Shown here piece by piece: positions 43,410 through 52,315 of a DNA stretch of 64,000 bases. The notes beneath the pieces are model-generated. The model had not been told where the DNA came from. It searched no databases and saw only the letters and a program-made list of their open reading frames with translations. Source of the DNA: CALJFL01 sp047633055 (GTDB taxonomy: Bacteria; Pseudomonadota; Gammaproteobacteria; Pseudomonadales; Halieaceae). The stretch is from assembly GCA_047633055.1 (NCBI GenBank), contig JBLIEI010000002.1, forward strand, positions 1-64,000, given 5' to 3'. The stretch's first letter is position 1; each line of letters begins with the position of its first letter. The position numbers and the translations under genes are program-made.

Positions 43410-44087
43410 TTAGCTGATGCTGTGCCGCGCGTTCAATGCAGTAAGGCGCTCGGGGGTACCAATATCCTCCCATTCGCCTCCGTAGAATTCACCGGCCAAG
43501 GTCTGTCGTTCTATTGCAGCGAGTAATAGCGGCAGAAGTGGTACTCGGCCGGGCTGCGTTGCCGCGAATAGCTTTGCATTGAACAGACCGATACCAGCAT
43601 AGGTAAGGCCTATCTCACCCTCAGCGCGTTTAACCACTCTGGCGTCATCCAGACAAAAATCGCCTTGCGGGTGCTGCAAAGGATTCGCCACTAAAATCAG
43701 CCTTGCTGAGTCTTCATCCGTCAGCGCTTGTACAACCAGCCTTTCAAACGGATAGTCAGTCCAGATATCACCGTTGACTAGCAGGAACGATTCTCGTCCC
43801 AGCAGCGGCAAGGCTTTGACGATCCCGCCTGCGGTTTCGAGTGGCTCTTCCTCGTGGGAAAAAGACAGGGTCACGCCCCAGCGCTCACCATCCTGACAGT
43901 AGTCAACAATTTGGTGTCCCAGGTGCGCCACGTTGATAACAATCCGGGTTACCCCGGCCGCCGCCAACCGACGTATGTGGTGTTCAATCAGTGGTATACC
44001 GGCCACGGTAAGAAGGGGCTTGGGAGTATGCTCGGTCAGAGGCAGCATGCGCTTACCGAAGCCAGCCGCAAGAATCATTGCCCTCAC
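43410..44087 (-). CDS. murU: N-acetylmuramate 1-phosphate uridylyltransferase
   Basis: The 225-residue nucleotidyltransferase makes UDP-MurNAc from MurNAc-1-P in the peptidoglycan recycling route that bypasses fosfomycin-sensitive MurA. It opens MRAMILAAGFGKRMLPLT and has LLVNGDIWTDYPFERL with the metal-binding Asp. It starts in a 4-bp overlap with the end of amgK, its pathway partner. Confidence 0.93.
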   Translation of the reverse strand: MRAMILAAGFGKRMLPLTEHTPKPLLTVAGIPLIEHHIRRLAAAGVTRIVINVAHLGHQIVDYCQDGERWGVTLSFSHEEEPLETAGGIVKALPLLGRESFLLVNGDIWTDYPFERLVVQALTDEDSARLILVANPLQHPQGDFCLDDARVVKRAEGEIGLTYAGIGLFNAKLFAATQPGRVPLLPLLLAAIERQTLAGEFYGGEWEDIGTPERLTALNARHSIS

Positions 44088-45124
44088 TCAGTGCCACCCC
44101 AGGATTGCAAACCGACCAAAGGCATCAACCTGTCATCAAACCAATCTTTGAATTCTGCGACAGCGGGCTCAGACTCGGCGTACAAGTGCAGGGTTTCTTG
44201 CACGTATTGAATGACCATGGGCAGGTCGTCTAAGTAAGCCGCTTTGTGATTGCGCAGATAGAGCCTCGCAAAGGTGCCCAAGACCTTGATATGCCGTTGC
44301 AGACCCATTAAATCGAACCAGCGCAGAAAGTCCCTGTCTGCTGTTGGCGCGAGAATTTGACTGGCAACCAGCTCATCTCGATACGCCAGTGCCCAGCGAC
44401 ATACCTGGGCTCGCGGCCAACGGATGTAGCAATCTTTAAGCAGCGAAGCCAGGTCATAGGTGATCGGGCCGTAGACCGCATCCTGGAAGTCGATGACCGC
44501 CAGATCCCCCTGCCCCACCAACATCAGGTTACGACTGTGAAAGTCGCGGTGAACAAAACCCTGAGGTTGCGCCAGCGCGTTGTCAATTAACAACCCAGCT
44601 AATCTTTCCACCAGAGCACGTTCAGCGTCATCGCACGGATAGGATAGCAAAGATGCTACAAACCACTCAGGAAATCGACTCAGCTCTTCGGTCAATAAAG
44701 GCCGATCATATCTTGGAAGAAGCTCGGACTCGGGCTGGATGGTTCGAAATTGCGCCAATATCTTGAAACAGCTCTGGTAATAGCCATCGACACTTGTCTC
44801 ATCCAGCTCGGGCAATAAGACACGGTCACCGAGATCCTCAAGCAACATGTAGCCCCGCCCCAGATCCATGGCCAGCATTGCCGGCACTCTTATCCGGGCA
44901 CTCTGCAGCAGTTGATGAACACGCGAGAACTCGGTATTTTTTTCAGTGCTGGGCGGAGCATCCACCACCACGTAGCTGCCCCGGGGAGTCGCGAGCCGAA
45001 AATAGCGTCGATTACTGGCGTCACCGGCGATAATCTCAAGTGCAGGCGTTGACACCTCAGCAACGAGACCCAGCGCTTCTTGCGCCCAGGGTTTTAGGTC
45101 AGCGGGTATCGGCCTGGCTAGCAA
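44084..45124 (-). CDS. amgK: N-acetylmuramate/N-acetylglucosamine kinase
   Basis: The 346-residue kinase of the aminoglycoside-phosphotransferase fold phosphorylates MurNAc at C1. The nucleotide-binding region includes YFRLATPRGSYVVVDAPP. The catalytic loop is FVHRDFHSRNLMLVG and the metal loop VIDFQDAVYGPITYDL. It is divergent from lptD and coupled to murU; the amgK-murU pair next to lptD is known from pseudomonads. Confidence 0.93.
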   Translation of the reverse strand: MLARPIPADLKPWAQEALGLVAEVSTPALEIIAGDASNRRYFRLATPRGSYVVVDAPPSTEKNTEFSRVHQLLQSARIRVPAMLAMDLGRGYMLLEDLGDRVLLPELDETSVDGYYQSCFKILAQFRTIQPESELLPRYDRPLLTEELSRFPEWFVASLLSYPCDDAERALVERLAGLLIDNALAQPQGFVHRDFHSRNLMLVGQGDLAVIDFQDAVYGPITYDLASLLKDCYIRWPRAQVCRWALAYRDELVASQILAPTADRDFLRWFDLMGLQRHIKVLGTFARLYLRNHKAAYLDDLPMVIQYVQETLHLYAESEPAVAEFKDWFDDRLMPLVGLQSWGGTE

Positions 45125-45210
45125 AAAGTTGCCTCATTCAAATTTTCTCGGACAATCCTCTAGGGATGCATTATTATCCGCATCATCATAAAAGAATACC
45201 TTTGCACTCG

Positions 45211-47592
45211 ATGACACCAGTTTTTTTAAGACTTTTTTACTTCCGGCGACTGTTTCAGTCTACCGTGCTGGTGTCAGCAACCCTATTAATTGGTGTCACC
45301 CCTGCCACCGCTGAAACAGTACCTGAAGAAGATCTTGATTGGGTAAAAATTCGAGACGTGCCCGAGGCGCTACAAGACCCCCTGTGCGTCAACTGCAGGG
45401 GCCGTTACATTGATCCACTGGCCGACAGAGCCAACGATAGCCCACCCGAAGAATCGGATATTCAAGCAACCGCCACCAGCACGGAAATGCAGGGCAATAT
45501 TATAACGCTGAAAGGCGGAGTGGAAGTCACTCAGGGCTATCGGCAGTTGCGAGGCGATGAGGCGACACTCAATCGTAGCACCCGTGCGGGCATCCTCACC
45601 GGCAATATCGTGTTACGCGAGCCCGGTGTTTTACTGAAGGGCAAAGAAGTCCAATTCTACTCTTCTAGCGATGAGGCCAGCCTGAAAATTAGCGAGTTCA
45701 TTCTGCATAAGCAACACGTTCGTGGCACAGCGAGTGAACTCAATCGCGATGAACTTGGCACGATCCACATTCATCAGGGCAATCTCACTTTCTGCGCTCC
45801 CGGAGATGACGACTGGGCGATTCGCGCCGAGAAAATGGAGCTGGATCTGGAAGAGGGAGTCGGCATAGCACGCGGGGCGAGCGTGGCTATTGCCGGGGTG
45901 CCTGTGCTTTACACACCCTGGTTGCGCTTTCCTCTGGATGACCGCAGGCGCACTGGCCTTTTATTTCCTGACATTGGCAGCGATACTCGCGGAGGCCTGG
46001 ACCTGGCTGCGCCCGTCTATTTAAATCTGGGAGCCAACTACGACGCCCTCTATACGCCCCGTTATATCCAAGAGCGCGGGCTAAATCATGATATTGACCT
46101 TAGGTATCTCAGCCCCCGTATCGGCTACTGGTCGGTGGGTGGCGCCTTTATGGACAATGATGACCGTTACGAGAATGAACTTCCTAACGAGCGGAATCAT
46201 GATCGCTGGTTCGGCACGGTGCAGCACAACGCTCTCTTTACACAGCGTTTGCGGACCCAGGTTGACTACAGCAAGGCCAGCGACGTCGACTATCTCAGGG
46301 ATATGGACACTGCCAGCCTGAATGCCCGCCGGCAGGGCAACTTGTTGCAACTAGGCTCCGTGGACTATCTTGGTGACAAATGGCTAATAGACCTTGAAGT
46401 ACAACAGTTTCAATCCCTGGCCGACGACATTAACAACGACTACAAAAAACTACCTCAGCTAACTGCCTCCTATCGAGGAGACCGCCAACCCTTTGATTTC
46501 GACCCGATTGTGGTGGCGCAGTACTCCGACTTCGACTCCGACGATGATCGCGTAACCGGCCAGCGCGCCTATGCCGAGGTCGGCACCACCTACCCCATGC
46601 TCTGGCAGCAGGGGTTTCTCACCCCTACCGCGAAGTATCGGTATCTGGAATATGACCTCAACGAAAACGTATTGATTGAAAATCAAACACCCTCCACTGG
46701 CGCTGCCCTTGCCAGCGTGGACGGCGGCCTCTTTTTTGAGAGGCAGACACAGATTGCCGGGCGGGGGCTGCTGCAGACTCTAGAGCCCAGAGTCTACTAC
46801 CTGTATAGCACGTTCGAAGATCAATCTGATCAGCCGGATTTCGACAGCGCCGAGCTGACGTTCAACTACAACCAACTGTTCCGGGAAACACGATTTTCGG
46901 GTAAGGACCGCATCGACGATGCCAATCAGGTTTCCCTGGGCCTGACCACACGCTTTATCAGCGAAGACACTGGCCTGGAGAAATTTAACGCCAGTATCGG
47001 CCAGATCTTTTACTTCGGCGATCGCCGGGTAAGACTGCTGTCGGTATCGCCGCCACTGGAACAATCCGGCTCAGAGATGGCGGGCGAACTAAACTTTTAT
47101 CCCAATGAACACCTGAGTGTACGCAGCAACCTGCAGTACGACCCCTACTCCGGCAACATGGTGTCCGGCAACCTCCAAGTCAACTATAAGCCTGATGAGG
47201 GAAGCGTTTTCAACGTGGGCTATACCTTCCGCCGCTCACCTATTTTTGGCGATCTGGTGCCGCCGACTGAACAAGCAAGCCTCTCGGCCTACATCCCGAT
47301 CAACCATCGCTGGAGCGTATTCGCCGCCTGGAACTATAGCGTGGAAGAACAGGAAAGCATTGAGGACATGTTCGGCATTGAATACGACAGTTGCTGCTGG
47401 AAATTCCGTCTACTCCACCTGCGCTATTTCGACACGATCCCAGGCCAAGAGCCCAGTCTGGGTCTTGCCAACCTTGAGCGGGAGCACTCTACCCAGTTTC
47501 AAATCGTACTCAAGGGTCTGGGCGGCTTCGGCAATCGGGTTGCGGGCTTTATGGAAGATATGATTACCGGGTTCGAAGCCCGCACCTACTAG
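45211..47592 (+). CDS. lptD: LPS-assembly outer-membrane protein LptD
   Basis: The 793-residue outer-membrane barrel inserts lipopolysaccharide into the outer leaflet. ATG 45211 gives a good signal peptide (basic FYFRRLF, then hydrophobic to TPATAET); ATG 45166 is an alternative. The N-terminal OstA/LptA-like domain spans about residues 85-200 and the barrel takes up the rest. Cysteines for the interdomain disulfides are present: LCVNC near the N-terminus, one in LTFCAPG, and the adjacent pair in DSCCWKFRL, as in E. coli LptD. It is followed by a glycosyltransferase-like gene instead of directly by surA. Confidence 0.94.
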   Translation: MTPVFLRLFYFRRLFQSTVLVSATLLIGVTPATAETVPEEDLDWVKIRDVPEALQDPLCVNCRGRYIDPLADRANDSPPEESDIQATATSTEMQGNIITLKGGVEVTQGYRQLRGDEATLNRSTRAGILTGNIVLREPGVLLKGKEVQFYSSSDEASLKISEFILHKQHVRGTASELNRDELGTIHIHQGNLTFCAPGDDDWAIRAEKMELDLEEGVGIARGASVAIAGVPVLYTPWLRFPLDDRRRTGLLFPDIGSDTRGGLDLAAPVYLNLGANYDALYTPRYIQERGLNHDIDLRYLSPRIGYWSVGGAFMDNDDRYENELPNERNHDRWFGTVQHNALFTQRLRTQVDYSKASDVDYLRDMDTASLNARRQGNLLQLGSVDYLGDKWLIDLEVQQFQSLADDINNDYKKLPQLTASYRGDRQPFDFDPIVVAQYSDFDSDDDRVTGQRAYAEVGTTYPMLWQQGFLTPTAKYRYLEYDLNENVLIENQTPSTGAALASVDGGLFFERQTQIAGRGLLQTLEPRVYYLYSTFEDQSDQPDFDSAELTFNYNQLFRETRFSGKDRIDDANQVSLGLTTRFISEDTGLEKFNASIGQIFYFGDRRVRLLSVSPPLEQSGSEMAGELNFYPNEHLSVRSNLQYDPYSGNMVSGNLQVNYKPDEGSVFNVGYTFRRSPIFGDLVPPTEQASLSAYIPINHRWSVFAAWNYSVEEQESIEDMFGIEYDSCCWKFRLLHLRYFDTIPGQEPSLGLANLEREHSTQFQIVLKGLGGFGNRVAGFMEDMITGFEARTY

Positions 47593-47670
47593 CAATGGCC
47601 CAGTTTACACCCGGGCAACCAGCCTCTACACTATCACGCTTTATTGCACCCCAAAGTCCCAAGTGAACTG

Positions 47671-49530
47671 ATGCCTGATCAACCAACCATTTCTTATTCC
47701 TACCAAATGGGCGGCGAGCCCGAACAGGGTAAAGCCGCTGGACCGAACCTGGATAACGCGCTGTATGCCTTCACCGATTGCGAACTTGTAAACACCGGCA
47801 AGGGTTCTGTGCTACTGATCCACCGTCACAGTGACGCCCAGCTTATTGTCTCACCAGAGGTGACCACTGCGCTGGCGTCATGTGGTATCTTCCGCACCCT
47901 TGCAGAACATATTGAGGAACTCTGCACCACCATCCCGCAGTTATCGGGACAACAGGCCAACGTCACCCAAGTACTGGACATGGTCAAGAATGCGGGGCTG
48001 CTAACCACTGCAACTGCGACCTGCGAGCGACTATGCCCGCCCGATATCCCCGCCGCCGTAGATCTACCTGCTACGCGAGCTTTCATTATCACCTGCGACC
48101 GACCCGCGGCCATAGAGCGGCTACTCACATCGATGTTGCACGCGGGAAACCTCTCCAGACACGAGCAATTGATACTCATCGACGACTCTCGAGATCCCGG
48201 TAATGCCGCCAAAAACCGCGAACTGGTGGAAAACTTCAATCTGACAAGCCCCCGGAATATGCGTTATTTCGGCACCGAAGAGCGAGAGAAACTGCTGCAG
48301 GGCCTGATCGAGCGCTTGCCTGAGCACGAGGCCGGAATTCGATTTCTTATCGATCGCGATCAATGGGCCGGGTGCCAAACCTACGGCCTGGCCCGGACAC
48401 TGTCGTTGCTGCTGTCAGTTAACAAGCGCGCTATCGTTATGGACGACGATGTCGTCTGCGCCGCCGTCAAGGCGCCTTATGCGGAGGATGGTGTTACTTT
48501 TGCAGCCGGTGGCAGAGAAACAGAATTTTACGCTTCAGAACAGGACCTGATAATGCATACCGAGCGTGAAGAGTTTGACCCTCTGTCCGCGCATGCTCAA
48601 TATATAGGCCTTACCATGGGCCAGGCCTTAAATCAGTTGGGTACATTCGAATTGACCCCTGCCGATTTACTGCATTCTAATGTGCTACATCTCGGCCAAT
48701 GGCGTGGTGATTCTCCCGTACTGATCACGCAGTGCGGGACGGTAGGCGACCCGGGAAGCCCCTCCACCAGTTGGGTATATGAGCTGAATTCAGCCTCTGC
48801 GAAACGCGCACTGTCTAGCCCAGGCGGGCTGGAGGGCGCCCTGACCAATCGCCATTATTGGTTAGGACGCCAGAAGCCGGCATTCAGCAAACTGGCAATC
48901 ATCTCGCAAGTAACCGGTCTGGATAATTCGGCTCTTTTACCTCCTTACTTCCCCGCATTTCGTGGCGAAGATTATCTTTTTGGTGCGATGGTAGAGTATT
49001 TACACCCGCAGTCGGTCGTCATGGAATTCGACTGGAGCGTTCCTCACTTTCCTATTGAGCCCCGCACGGGCAACTCCGCACAGCCAACAAAAACTGGACG
49101 GGGTTCACTGAATTGGGCCAAGTGCATTACTGACGAAACCTGCTACGACCCGAAGGTCTCAACACGTGCGAGGCTGGCGTCACTCATTGCCCTGATTCGG
49201 CAGACAGCCGAGGCCAGCGACCAAGGTCTGATCACCCGTTATCGCAGCGAAGTTGCAGAGAACCAGGCCGGTCAAGCTGCCAGAATCAAAAGCCTGATAG
49301 AGAATGACACTTCACGGCCACAGCCGTGGACTGACTGGCTTCAGCAATCATCGGACAATATCAATCAAGCTTTGAATTCGGTAGCAAAGCTCCAGGATTA
49401 CCACGCCGCTGATACAGGCGCTCCAGACCAAGCCCTGCTTGCTCAGTTTCGCGAATACGCCAATGGATTCGCGGATTCCCTGGCGGCATGGCCCGCCATA
49501 CGTCAAGCCGCATCCGAGCTGGAAATCTAA
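47671..49530 (+). CDS. PqqD-like domain plus glycosyltransferase-A-like protein
   Basis: The 619-residue protein has an N-terminal region (about residues 25-115) patterned like a PqqD-type winged helix: LIVSPEVTTALASCGIFRTL, helices and a terminal VLDMVKNAGLL. A GT-A-like domain starting ATRAFIITCDRPAAIERLL follows, with a candidate DxD metal motif in AIVMDDDVVC near residue 275 and GEDYLFGAMVEY later. The last 130 residues are helical. No signal peptide is visible. It lies between lptD and surA, where relatives usually have none. Start ATG 47671 is chosen over TTG 47644. Donor and acceptor are unknown. Confidence 0.65.
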   Translation: MPDQPTISYSYQMGGEPEQGKAAGPNLDNALYAFTDCELVNTGKGSVLLIHRHSDAQLIVSPEVTTALASCGIFRTLAEHIEELCTTIPQLSGQQANVTQVLDMVKNAGLLTTATATCERLCPPDIPAAVDLPATRAFIITCDRPAAIERLLTSMLHAGNLSRHEQLILIDDSRDPGNAAKNRELVENFNLTSPRNMRYFGTEEREKLLQGLIERLPEHEAGIRFLIDRDQWAGCQTYGLARTLSLLLSVNKRAIVMDDDVVCAAVKAPYAEDGVTFAAGGRETEFYASEQDLIMHTEREEFDPLSAHAQYIGLTMGQALNQLGTFELTPADLLHSNVLHLGQWRGDSPVLITQCGTVGDPGSPSTSWVYELNSASAKRALSSPGGLEGALTNRHYWLGRQKPAFSKLAIISQVTGLDNSALLPPYFPAFRGEDYLFGAMVEYLHPQSVVMEFDWSVPHFPIEPRTGNSAQPTKTGRGSLNWAKCITDETCYDPKVSTRARLASLIALIRQTAEASDQGLITRYRSEVAENQAGQAARIKSLIENDTSRPQPWTDWLQQSSDNINQALNSVAKLQDYHAADTGAPDQALLAQFREYANGFADSLAAWPAIRQAASELEI

Positions 49531-49598
49531 AGCAAATGCCTGGCTTGCGGCGTATAATGGTCCGTTAGCACGCGCCCAAAAAGAGGATTCATAACATC

Positions 49599-50873
49599 GT
49601 GTTTATCAAGAAATGTGCGCTAGCCGCAGGCCTGGCCGCCACCCTACTCACCGTTCCGCTGACCTTCGCTATCACCGAAGTGCTCGACCAGGTGGTAGCG
49701 ATTGTCGACGACGACATCATCATGGCCAGTGAGCTGCGCGAGCGACTGGCTACCGTCACCGAAAGTATGCGGGCCAGAGAAATTGAACCGCCTGCAGAAG
49801 ATGTGCTTATTCGCGAAACCTTGGACCGTCTGATTCTGGAAAGCATCCAGCTCCAGATGGGTGAACAGGTTGGGGTGCGTATCGCCGATACGCAGTTAAA
49901 TGCCGCGATGCAACGAATGGCTTCCCAAAACAGAATGACTCTGGATCAATTTCGTATGGCACTGGATCAACAGGGCCAGTCGTACGCCGTAATGCGCGAC
50001 CAGATTCGCCGCGAGATGACCATTCAACGGGTACAGGGTGGCAACGTCAATAACCGTATCCAGATTACCGATCAGGAAGTAGACAACTTCATCGCCACCG
50101 AGGAAGGCCAAAAGCTGGTTCAACCCGAGTACCGGATTGTACAGGCGCTACTGGCGGTGTCTCCCGACGCTCCAGACAGCGAAGTAGAAGCCGCCGAAGC
50201 CTATATCGACCGCATGCTGGCACGCATTCAAGATGGCGACCCGTTCCAGGAGGTGGTTGCGCAGGCGGATAGCTATCCTCTCAGCGGCGGCGACCTGGGC
50301 TGGCGCAAGCTCGATGACCTGCCCAGTATATTCAACGACATTGCCCCGACACTGACACGCGGCGAAACCGGCAAAGTGCGCAGCCCCAGTGGTTTTCACC
50401 TGGTGTATATGGTGGAAAACCGTGGCGGCGAACAAATGGTCAGCGAAACAGAGGTACGGCATATCCTCGTTAAACCCTCAGAAATCATGACAGAAGCGCA
50501 GGCCGAAACACTGGTAACTGAGCTAAAAAGACGCGCCGAAGCCGGTGAGGACTTTGCCGAGTTGGCTAAGGAATACTCGGAAGACATCGGCTCCGCGCAG
50601 GAAGGCGGCGAGCTGGGCTGGACCACCTCTGGCCAGATGGTGCCCGTATTTGAAGACACCATGGCGTCCACCGACATCGACACCGTAAGCCTCGCCTTTA
50701 AGAGCCAGTACGGCTGGCATATTCTGGAAGTGACTGGCCGCCGGGAGCAGGACATGTCGGAACAGCTGGGGCGCAATCAGGCGATGGAGTACCTGCACAA
50801 CCGTAAGTACCAGGAAGAACTGGATGCGTGGCTACAGAAGATTCGTGATGAGGCGTTTGTTGATATTAAGTAG
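49599..50873 (+). CDS. surA: Periplasmic chaperone and peptidyl-prolyl isomerase SurA
   Basis: The 424-residue protein escorts outer-membrane proteins. It has a signal peptide (residues 1-24, FIKKCALAAGLAATLLTVPL), the SurA N-domain (VLDQVVAIVDDDIIMASELRER) and two parvulin domains at about residues 170-270 and 280-380 (SGGDLGWRKLDDLP; EGGELGWTTSGQMVP). The start is GTG 49599 with AGAGGA 11 bases upstream. pdxA follows within 7 bp, the normal surA-pdxA pair. Confidence 0.96.
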   Translation: MFIKKCALAAGLAATLLTVPLTFAITEVLDQVVAIVDDDIIMASELRERLATVTESMRAREIEPPAEDVLIRETLDRLILESIQLQMGEQVGVRIADTQLNAAMQRMASQNRMTLDQFRMALDQQGQSYAVMRDQIRREMTIQRVQGGNVNNRIQITDQEVDNFIATEEGQKLVQPEYRIVQALLAVSPDAPDSEVEAAEAYIDRMLARIQDGDPFQEVVAQADSYPLSGGDLGWRKLDDLPSIFNDIAPTLTRGETGKVRSPSGFHLVYMVENRGGEQMVSETEVRHILVKPSEIMTEAQAETLVTELKRRAEAGEDFAELAKEYSEDIGSAQEGGELGWTTSGQMVPVFEDTMASTDIDTVSLAFKSQYGWHILEVTGRREQDMSEQLGRNQAMEYLHNRKYQEELDAWLQKIRDEAFVDIK

Positions 50874-50879
50874 GCACCC

Positions 50880-51881
50880 ATGGCCATTCCACGAATAGCG
50901 ATTACCGCAGGCGAACCGGCGGGTATCGGGCCAGACATCACTATTATGGCTGCTCAGCAGGAATGGGATGCTGAGCTGGTGGTGATCGCAGATCCGCGGA
51001 TGATGGAAGAACGCGCTGCGTTGATTGGCCTGCCACTCGAATTACAGCTGTTCGATGACAAGGCCCAACCAGCAGCCCACACTCCAGGTCATCTCAAAAT
51101 ACTGCCGATAGAACTGGCAGAACCCGCCATTCCCGGAATGCTTAATAAAGAAAACGCTCAATACGTAATCAACACATTGCAGGCCGCAGTAGACGGCTGC
51201 CTGGATAAAACCTTTCGGGCGATGGTGACGCCGCCAGTACAGAAATCGGTTATCAATGATGCGGGAATCTCTTTCTCTGGCCATACCGAATTTCTGGCTG
51301 AAGCCACAAAAACGGCAAAAGTCGTGATGTTGCTCGCCACCGATAAACTGCGGGTGGCCCTAGCCACTACTCACCTCCCCCTGTCGGCGGTACCGGCAGC
51401 CATTACCGGCGAACTGCTGGAGCAAACTCTGGGCGTCTTAAATACAGACCTGATCGAAAAATTCAGCCTGAGCACACCGCGAATTGCCGTATTGGGCCTG
51501 AACCCTCACGCCGGGGAAGGCGGCCATATGGGACGGGAAGAAATCGATACCATCATCCCGGCCATGGCACGAATGAGCGCAAAAGGTCTGACTTTAATCG
51601 GCCCACTGCCGGCTGATACTGCCTTCAACCCCAAAGTTCTGGATAACTGCGACGCGGTACTGGCGATGTATCACGACCAGGGCCTGCCCGTGCTGAAATA
51701 CGCAGGTTTCGGCAATGCCATCAATATCACCCTCGGGCTACCAATCATTCGGACATCGGTTGATCACGGGACAGCGCTGGATTTAGCGGGAACCGGACAA
51801 GCGAACCCGGACAGCTTGCAACGGGCAGTAGAGGTCGCCATCGACATCAGTGGGCAAGGGCTGACCCTAACCTCCAACTAA
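50880..51881 (+). CDS. pdxA: 4-hydroxythreonine-4-phosphate dehydrogenase
   Basis: The 333-residue NAD-dependent enzyme acts in pyridoxal phosphate synthesis. It shows ITAGEPAGIGPDI, TPPVQKSVIND, SGHTEFLAE, LGLNPHAGEGGHMG and AMYHDQGLPVLKYAGFG with metal-binding histidines. In most relatives ksgA follows; here a convergent small gene and a glycan island follow. Confidence 0.97.
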   Translation: MAIPRIAITAGEPAGIGPDITIMAAQQEWDAELVVIADPRMMEERAALIGLPLELQLFDDKAQPAAHTPGHLKILPIELAEPAIPGMLNKENAQYVINTLQAAVDGCLDKTFRAMVTPPVQKSVINDAGISFSGHTEFLAEATKTAKVVMLLATDKLRVALATTHLPLSAVPAAITGELLEQTLGVLNTDLIEKFSLSTPRIAVLGLNPHAGEGGHMGREEIDTIIPAMARMSAKGLTLIGPLPADTAFNPKVLDNCDAVLAMYHDQGLPVLKYAGFGNAINITLGLPIIRTSVDHGTALDLAGTGQANPDSLQRAVEVAIDISGQGLTLTSN

Positions 51882-51884
51882 CCG

Positions 51885-52148
51885 CTAAGCAGTGCTCTTA
51901 GAGCCGGGACAGTGGTGCTGATAATGACCACGGAGAGCATCCAGGTAATCTTTTGTCACCAGAGAATCGACGTTAAATACAAATGTTTCCGCCATCACTT
52001 CCGCCTGTGCCTCAGCTTGCCTGGTCGGCATACCCGCTTCAATAAGATGACGGGCAGCCTTTAATGTATCGAATGCTATGGCAGCCATGGTACCCCCCGG
52101 GTCGTATTTTGGATACTGAGCCAGATGGTGAGCGGTGACTTTATTCAT
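51885..52148 (-). CDS. Short DUF1640-like protein (truncated coiled-coil family)
   Basis: The 87-residue product contains the N-terminal signature of DUF1640/CCDC90-like proteins: FDTLKAARHLIEAGMPTRQAEAQAEVMAE followed by LVTKDYLDAL-type text. Normal members continue into a long coiled coil and a membrane helix, both absent here. It converges with pdxA (3-bp gap) and marks the left edge of the accessory region. It may be a truncated relic. Confidence 0.5.
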   Translation of the reverse strand: MNKVTAHHLAQYPKYDPGGTMAAIAFDTLKAARHLIEAGMPTRQAEAQAEVMAETFVFNVDSLVTKDYLDALRGHYQHHCPGSKSTA

Positions 52149-52234
52149 GCGCCAAGTCTATCAATTTCGGGCAGTTGACTTGGCCCTACCGGACCGACGT
52201 ATCCCTCGCGCTCGCACCCTGGCACCTTCGGCGG

Positions 52235-52264
52235 TTTACACACGCACCCTCCAGCCCATAAAAT
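52235..52264 (+). promoter_or_regulatory. Promoter of the glycan cluster
   Basis: TTTACA (52235-52240) and TAAAAT (52259-52264), each five of six to consensus, are separated by 18 bp. They lie about 52 bp upstream of the first large plus-strand gene of the island. Confidence 0.5.
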
Positions 52265-52315
52265 AGCGACCTATTCCAACCCACCGCGAGAGCAATCGAT
52301 GGCGAACGGCTAGAT

